Origin: an uncultured Rikenellaceae bacterium
Lineage (GTDB): Bacteria; Bacteroidota; Bacteroidia; Bacteroidales; Rikenellaceae
NCBI GenBank assembly: GCA_947074135.1
Contig: CAMTOL010000098.1
Span: forward strand, 1 to 7,535
DNA: 7,535 nucleotides
Reading direction: 5' to 3'
Positions within the stretch are counted from its first letter, which is position 1; the number at the start of each line of letters is the position of its first letter. Positions 4,841 through 7,535 of the stretch are shown here, piece by piece. The position numbers were made by a program, and so were the translations under genes. Below the pieces are notes generated by a model. The model saw only the letters and a list, made by a program, of their open reading frames with translations, had not been told where the DNA came from and made no database searches.

Positions 4841-6034
4841 GTGAACGATATCGTTGTAACTGGTATGGGGATAATATCCCCGATTGGTGTTGGAGTGAAC
4901 GAAACTCTCGACTCGTTGCTCTGTGGACGAATGGGCGTGGGTAAACTTAAATACCTTAAAACATCGCACGACTTGCCTTGTGGCGAAGTGCAACTCTCGG
5001 ATGAAGAGCTTATGGAACTCTGTGGTATTGAGCAGAGTGCCGTAATTACTCGTACTACACTGCTCGGCATTGTGGCTCTTAGCGAAGCACTCTCGATGGC
5101 GCGACTTGTGGACAAAGATGGTCGTCGAGTTGCCTTTATTTCGGGAACTACTGTTGGGGGTATGGAAAAAAGCGAGAATTTTTATCTCGACTTCCTAGAG
5201 GGTAACGACCACTCTGCCTATATATCGGCACACGACTGCGGTAGCTGTACTAACCAAATTGCCGAGAACTGCCTCGATTTCGATTCCATTACAACAACCT
5301 CAACTGCTTGTTCATCTGCAACTAACGCAATGATACTTGGCGCAAATATGATTAAGTGCAACTTGGCTGATATAGTTGTAGTGGGAGGTAGCGAATGCTT
5401 GACTAGATTTCACCTCAACGGTTTCAATACACTGATGATTCTCGATAACGAACCTTGTCGTCCGTTTTGCGATAGTCGCAAAGGGTTAAACCTCGGCGAA
5501 GGAGCTGCATATTTGGTGTTGGAGCGTGAAAACGAGGCGAAAGATAGAGGTGCGGAGGCGTTGTGTAAAGTTGCGGGTTATGGTAATGCTTGTGATGCAT
5601 ACCACCAAACCGCTTCATCACCTGATGGTAGAGGTGCTACACTTGCTATGCAGGAGGCACTAGACGAAGCCGGATTAAAAGCTGCTGAGATTGACTATAT
5701 CAACGCGCACGGAACAGCAACGCCCAATAACGACGAGTCGGAGTTGGCCGCTATTATCAACGTTTTTGGCGCAATACCGCCCCCAATAAGCTCAACCAAA
5801 GCGCATACAGGACATACCACTAGTGCTGCTGGAGGTGTCGAAGCTGTCGTTTCGATTTTAGCTATGCGCAATAATTTTATTCCCCAAACACTCAACCATC
5901 GAGGCGAATTTATGCAACCTCGTGTTAACATTGTAACCGAACTGCTTCGTGACGTGAAAATTGATAGCGTTATGTCGAACTCATTTGGATTTGGGGGAAA
6001 TAACTCATCAATAATATTCTCGAAATGTATATAA
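4841..6034 (+). CDS. Beta-ketoacyl-ACP synthase II (FabF-like), KS2
   Basis: A 397-residue, full-length decarboxylating condensing enzyme. Motifs: VVTGMGIISPIG at the start, nucleophile Cys157 in TSTACSSATNAMI, DSRKGLNLGEGAA, first His290 in INAHGTATPNND, Lys320 and His325 in SSTKAHTGHTTSAAGG, and the C-terminal NSFGFGGNNSS loop. The Cys-His-His triad and Lys are all present. The start is GTG at 4841, seven bases after the ACP stop; it is chosen because it gives the standard N terminus MNDIVVTGMG directly. The 10-base overlap with the next gene, a KS relative without the nucleophile, is the usual arrangement of a KS with a chain-length-factor partner; that pairing is inferred. Confidence 0.95.
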   Translation: MNDIVVTGMGIISPIGVGVNETLDSLLCGRMGVGKLKYLKTSHDLPCGEVQLSDEELMELCGIEQSAVITRTTLLGIVALSEALSMARLVDKDGRRVAFISGTTVGGMEKSENFYLDFLEGNDHSAYISAHDCGSCTNQIAENCLDFDSITTTSTACSSATNAMILGANMIKCNLADIVVVGGSECLTRFHLNGFNTLMILDNEPCRPFCDSRKGLNLGEGAAYLVLERENEAKDRGAEALCKVAGYGNACDAYHQTASSPDGRGATLAMQEALDEAGLKAAEIDYINAHGTATPNNDESELAAIINVFGAIPPPISSTKAHTGHTTSAAGGVEAVVSILAMRNNFIPQTLNHRGEFMQPRVNIVTELLRDVKIDSVMSNSFGFGGNNSSIIFSKCI

Positions 6035-6966
6035 CTGCCGCCTCACATATCTCGGCGCAACAACCAATGTGCGAAGAGTGGCTTTCAGACCCTAAACAAT
6101 ATTCGGCTAGGGAGTATGTTAGAGCCGTTGACCCCGATTTTAAGGAGTGGATAGCCCCAATGGCTGCACGCCGTATGTCACCAATTATTAAACGTGCCAT
6201 AGCGACTTCGAAAGATGCACTGCGAAAAGGGGGCATTGAAGTTCCTGATGCAGTGATCTCAGGTACGGGGCTTGGGTGTGTCGAGAATACTGAAAAATTC
6301 CTCGACGCAATGGTGCGTAGCGGCGAACAGTTCCTGCAACCAACCCACTTTATCCAATCGACACACAATACTGTAAGTTCGCAAATTGCACTGCTGCTAA
6401 AGTGTCACGGATATAACAATACTTATGTGCATCGTGGTGTGTCGTTCGAAAGCGCACTGCTCGATGCCTACCTGCTTTTTAAACTAGGCAAAATTGATAG
6501 TGCACTTGTTGGTGGTCACGACGAACTAACACCAGATTACCACAAAATGCTCCAAAAAGTTGACTTTTGGCGAGATAACGCCTTTGCTTCGGAGGGTAGT
6601 ACATCATTTCTGTTAACTAAGCAGAATGGTGGTAATGCGCTTTGCGAAATAAAGAGTGTAGAGATACTACATAACCCCTGTGATATAGCTTCATATTGCG
6701 AAAAATACAATGTAGATGCAGTGATGAGTGGCGTGAGTGGCGATAAACAAAGTGACTCTTTATACGATGCAATTATTGCAAAATATTCGAATCAATCAAC
6801 CTCCTTTTATACTTTTAAAGATGTTTGCGGCGAGTATTTTACTGCTTCGGCTTTTGGACTCTATGCTGCAACCTGCAAAATGAGTGAGCGAGAACATCAA
6901 ACTATGCTCTTTGTTAACCACTATAAAGGCGAGGACTATTCACTAATTCTTTTGCAACGATGCTAA
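6025..6966 (+). CDS. Degenerate ketosynthase / chain-length-factor-like protein
   Basis: A 313-residue protein of the KS N-terminal-domain group that accompanies polyene-lipid clusters. Diagnostic stretches are GTGLGCVENTEKFL (80-93) and PTHFIQSTHNTVSSQIAL (106-123). The nucleophile region reads YVHRGVSFESALLDA (134-148), with Ser/Phe where a catalytic Cys-Ser would be, and the late KxxxGH motif reads KDVCGE (Lys265, Glu270), so the second His is replaced by Glu. No HGTxTxxND is visible. It is therefore expected to be inactive in condensation and to act as the partner of KS2, shaping chain length, or as an initiation-like KS relative. The ATG overlaps the KS2 end by 10 bases, and its own end overlaps the membrane-protein gene by 7 bases. 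Confidence 0.82.
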   Translation: MYITAASHISAQQPMCEEWLSDPKQYSAREYVRAVDPDFKEWIAPMAARRMSPIIKRAIATSKDALRKGGIEVPDAVISGTGLGCVENTEKFLDAMVRSGEQFLQPTHFIQSTHNTVSSQIALLLKCHGYNNTYVHRGVSFESALLDAYLLFKLGKIDSALVGGHDELTPDYHKMLQKVDFWRDNAFASEGSTSFLLTKQNGGNALCEIKSVEILHNPCDIASYCEKYNVDAVMSGVSGDKQSDSLYDAIIAKYSNQSTSFYTFKDVCGEYFTASAFGLYAATCKMSEREHQTMLFVNHYKGEDYSLILLQRC

Positions 6967-7316
6967 AACTCATTCTCCTATCTTCAATCCAAGCTCTGTT
7001 GCTTGCTGCTGCTCAGATATTTCTGAAATTGTCGCTTGTGAATCTGTCGGTTTTTAGTTTTTCGAGAAAATATTTTGGTGAATTGCTTATAAACTGGAAA
7101 TTTGCTACTTCGGGGCTACTGTTTATCGGAGCTTCAATACTTTGGTTACATATTATTAAACACTTTCCTCTTAGTGTTGCCTATCCGCTTGTGAGTTTGA
7201 GCTACGTTTTTGCTATGTTGGCTGCTGTCTTTATCTTTCAAGAAACAGTGCCACTGGTGCGTTGGATAGGTGTTACTCTTATTATTTTAGGTGTTTTTTT
7301 GATGATTAAACAATGA
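6960..7316 (+). CDS. Four-helix DMT/EamA-like small membrane protein
   Basis: A 118-residue inner-membrane protein with four predicted helices at about 3-25, 48-66, 71-93 and 97-116. The pattern AAAQIFLKLS in helix 1, PLSVAYPLVSLSYVFAMLAAVFIFQE through helix 3 and RWIGVTLIILGVFLMI in helix 4 is that of the drug/metabolite transporter superfamily half-size members (ArnE/F-like or SMR-like). The membrane-embedded Glu of true SMR drug exporters is missing from helix 1 (Gln19 is there instead), which favours an ArnE/F-like or EamA-like lipid-linked substrate. It is translationally overlapped on both sides, so it belongs to the lipid operon; flipping or moving a lipid intermediate is an inference. 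Confidence 0.8.
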   Translation: MLKLILLSSIQALLLAAAQIFLKLSLVNLSVFSFSRKYFGELLINWKFATSGLLFIGASILWLHIIKHFPLSVAYPLVSLSYVFAMLAAVFIFQETVPLVRWIGVTLIILGVFLMIKQ

Positions 7317-7535
7317 AAAGACTAATTCTAATATTTGTAGCTCTTTTGCCATATTTTGCGGTGGCTCAGTCGCAGTCGCAAAAGATTGTCGAAAAAGCTG
7401 CTACAATAAAGACTCTGAGTTGCGACTTTGAACAGAGTCGAACTTCGACAATGCTCGAACAGGCTGTGAACAGCTCATGAAAACTACTTTTTATGTTACC
7501 AGCTAAGCTGCGTTGGCAGCAGACTACTCGGTCGG
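7313..7535 (+). pseudogene. LolA-like periplasmic lipoprotein/lipid carrier, interrupted and partial
   Basis: Starts with ATG in an ATGA overlap with the membrane-protein gene. A Sec signal peptide is clear: MKRLILIFVALLPYFAVA, then Gln, cleavage expected after AVA. The mature start KIVEKAATIKTLSCDFEQSR matches the LolA-like family (a helix followed by a TLxxxFxQ strand). After 55 codons there is a TGA at 7478-7480, but the same frame continues KLLFMLPAKLRWQQTT, the family's SSGKLLFxxPxKLRWxYxxP region; the stop stands exactly where Gly (GGA) is expected, a single-base change. The rest lies beyond the window. LolA-like proteins occur in aryl-polyene and flexirubin clusters and probably carry the lipid product across the periplasm. 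It could be a true pseudogene or a base error near the end of the sequence. Confidence 0.78.

Noticed and set aside
4837..6368. Several minus-strand frames opposite KS2 and the chain-length-factor-like gene
   Set aside because: All lie antisense to genes with complete family motifs and encode Ser/Thr/Pro-rich sequence without domains, typical of shadows.
7478..7480. TGA recoded as glycine, as in some candidate phyla
   Set aside because: TGA ends the radical SAM, dehydratase and membrane-protein genes at the expected lengths, two of them in ATGA overlaps, so it is a stop in this genome.

Overview
The window looks like part of a Bacteroidota (probably Bacteroidales) genome. It is AT-rich, the genes have weak or no Shine-Dalgarno sequences and AT-rich leaders, and the gene set resembles the polyene-lipid (aryl-polyene / dialkylresorcinol-flexirubin type) fatty-acid-like clusters of this phylum. 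Taxonomy and the final product are inferences; the domain assignments rest on visible motifs. All genes that can be supported are on the + strand.

Layout. Bases 1-1340 carry a cobalamin-binding-type radical SAM protein whose N-terminal coding region is cut by an in-frame TAG at 36-38. A 198-base gap follows, then a translationally coupled pair (ATGA overlap): a FabA/FabZ-like hotdog dehydratase homologue (1539-1961) and a YbgC-like hotdog thioesterase (1958-2374). A 105-base gap leads to a complete beta-ketoacyl synthase, KS1 (2480-3586). A roughly 430-base non-coding stretch packed with palindromes follows. Then comes a tightly packed run: a half-length KS-like protein (about 4014-4598), an acyl carrier protein (4579-4833), a second complete ketosynthase KS2 (4841-6034), a degenerate KS or chain-length-factor-like protein (6025-6966), a four-helix DMT/EamA-like membrane protein (6960-7316) and the start of a LolA-like periplasmic carrier (7313 onward), which is interrupted by an in-frame TGA.

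How the genes fit together (inference). The ACP carries the growing chain, and KS1 and KS2 are the condensing enzymes. The active-site-less KS relatives probably act as partner subunits, as chain-length factors do. The dehydratase homologue belongs to the reductive and dehydrating part of the cycle, and the thioesterase releases or edits acyl thioesters. The small membrane protein and the LolA-like protein would move a lipid product towards the outer membrane. The radical SAM protein is a candidate tailoring enzyme. No ketoreductase, aromatic ammonia-lyase, ligase, acyltransferase or MMPL exporter is visible; if present they lie outside the window.

The most unusual non-coding feature is a dispersed repeat family: an ACCAAAAACTTT-type box followed by a short hairpin and GATGA. 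It occurs ahead of the dehydratase, KS1 and half-KS genes, and once in reverse right after KS1. The reverse copy and the last forward copy form the ends of a composite inverted-repeat element of about 383 bp (3601-3983). Both terminal genes carry single in-frame stops inside otherwise well-preserved coding sequence, so sequence errors near contig ends should be considered as well as real decay.
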